Below, in pieces: positions 63,798-64,000 of a DNA stretch of 64,000 nt. The stretch comes from Streptomyces hygroscopicus subsp. hygroscopicus (GTDB taxonomy: Bacteria; Actinomycetota; Actinomycetes; Streptomycetales; Streptomycetaceae): contig NZ_BSSM01000001.1 in the NCBI RefSeq assembly GCF_030269125.1, forward strand, positions 930,001 through 994,000, written 5' to 3'. The notes below the pieces were generated by a model. That model was not told the origin of the DNA, did not search any database, and was given only the letters and a program-made list of their open reading frames with translations. The position numbers and the translations under genes were made by a program. Position 1 is the first letter of the stretch; each line of letters opens with the position of its first letter.

Positions 63798-64000
63798 TCA
63801 CGCGTAGGGGCTGTCGGTGCCGGCCGCGGCCGGGCGGGGCGCCCGGGAGGGGCAGCAGCCGACCGGGCAGACGTGGTGGCTCGCGCCCAGGGTGCCCAGG
63901 GCGCAGGGGGTGACGTCCTGGCCGCGCTCGACGGCGGCGCGCTCCAGGATCAGCTCGCGCACGGCGGCGGCGAACCGGGGGTCGGCGCCCACGGTGGCCG
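63798..64000 (-). CDS. hemH: Ferrochelatase C-terminus, partial (start beyond the right edge)
   Basis: Open from the right edge for 67 codons to TGA at 63798-63800. The sequence includes [40 protein letters not shown] and a tail ending TDSPYA. The Cys-rich segment (C...HHVCPVGCC) is typical of actinobacterial ferrochelatases (coproporphyrin ferrochelatases), where Cys residues in the C-terminal extension bind a [2Fe-2S] cluster. The enzyme inserts Fe2+ into coproporphyrin III in heme synthesis. Identity rests on this short piece plus the neighbouring inositol monophosphatase, so it is likely but not certain. Confidence 0.75.
   Translation of the reverse strand, partial: ATVGADPRFAAAVRELILERAAVERGQDVTPCALGTLGASHHVCPVGCCPSRAPRPAAAGTDSPYA

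Noticed and set aside
1-64000. tRNA, rRNA, CRISPR arrays and integrase genes
   Set aside because: No cloverleaf, no rRNA-like sequence and no regularly spaced repeats were found. The only recombinase-type genes are the IS transposases.

Overview
The window is a stretch of high-GC actinobacterial chromosome, almost certainly Streptomyces. Signs of this are the very high G+C, strong third-position GC bias, many GTG starts preceded by GGAGG-type ribosome sites, and an order of lineage-typical genes at the right end (CutRS two-component system, dut, DUF3710, DUF3093, DUF4193, an OB-fold protein, DUF3159, paired TrkA proteins, KdpDE, a ferrochelatase C-terminus with a cysteine cluster). No rRNA, tRNA or CRISPR array was seen.

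The left half (1 to about 45.9 kb) is accessory. From 1 to 11.7 kb a tightly coupled minus-strand operon encodes, in transcription order, an LCAT-like alpha/beta hydrolase, a caspase-like/P-loop NTPase/WD40 protein, a pseudokinase fused to an SF1 (UPF1-like) helicase, and a degenerate phospholipase-D-like protein running off the left edge. I read it as a candidate multi-gene conflict (anti-phage) system. From 12.0 to 18.4 kb lie a GAF-SpoIIE phosphatase with a coupled leader ORF, a solo MASE1 membrane sensor, an amidohydrolase/MarR pair, a DinB/MDMPI protein, a SUKH protein and a HAD phosphatase. From 18.5 to 28.9 kb is a second candidate conflict locus: an XRE regulator, a SARM1-like TIR protein, an NTPase-like protein with Arg in place of the Walker A Lys, a two-TM SPFH-like protein and a membrane-anchored nSTAND protein with 14 WD40 repeats. 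Divergent from it are a sigma-like factor and two tiny genes.

From 28.9 to 36.2 kb are a NIPSNAP-like protein, a PGPYQ-repeat membrane protein, a DUF4232 lipoprotein, an XRE/NB-ARC/TPR regulator, and a YhgE/ABC-2-type membrane protein divergent from a MerR regulator. From 36.2 to 40.4 kb is a decay zone: an IS5-family transposase split at a run of seven G, a TIM-barrel-like protein, an IS1182-type fragment, and a complete IS3-family element with a 3-bp target duplication inside an otherwise intact GNAT gene. From 40.7 to 45.2 kb are a diacylglycerol-kinase-like enzyme, an AI-2E family transporter, an HdeD-family protein, a DUF6328 pseudogene and a small membrane protein.

From 45.9 kb to the right end the window looks like conserved core. 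It carries an RNA m5U methyltransferase, an APC permease divergent from two TrkA-type NAD-binding proteins, DUF3159 and OB-fold genes, KdpDE without a Kdp pump in view, thioesterase-dut-DUF3710, DUF3093, DUF4193, cutR-cutS, an inositol monophosphatase and the end of hemH. Two near-perfect hairpins act as likely terminators between convergent genes (51.34 and 62.92 kb).
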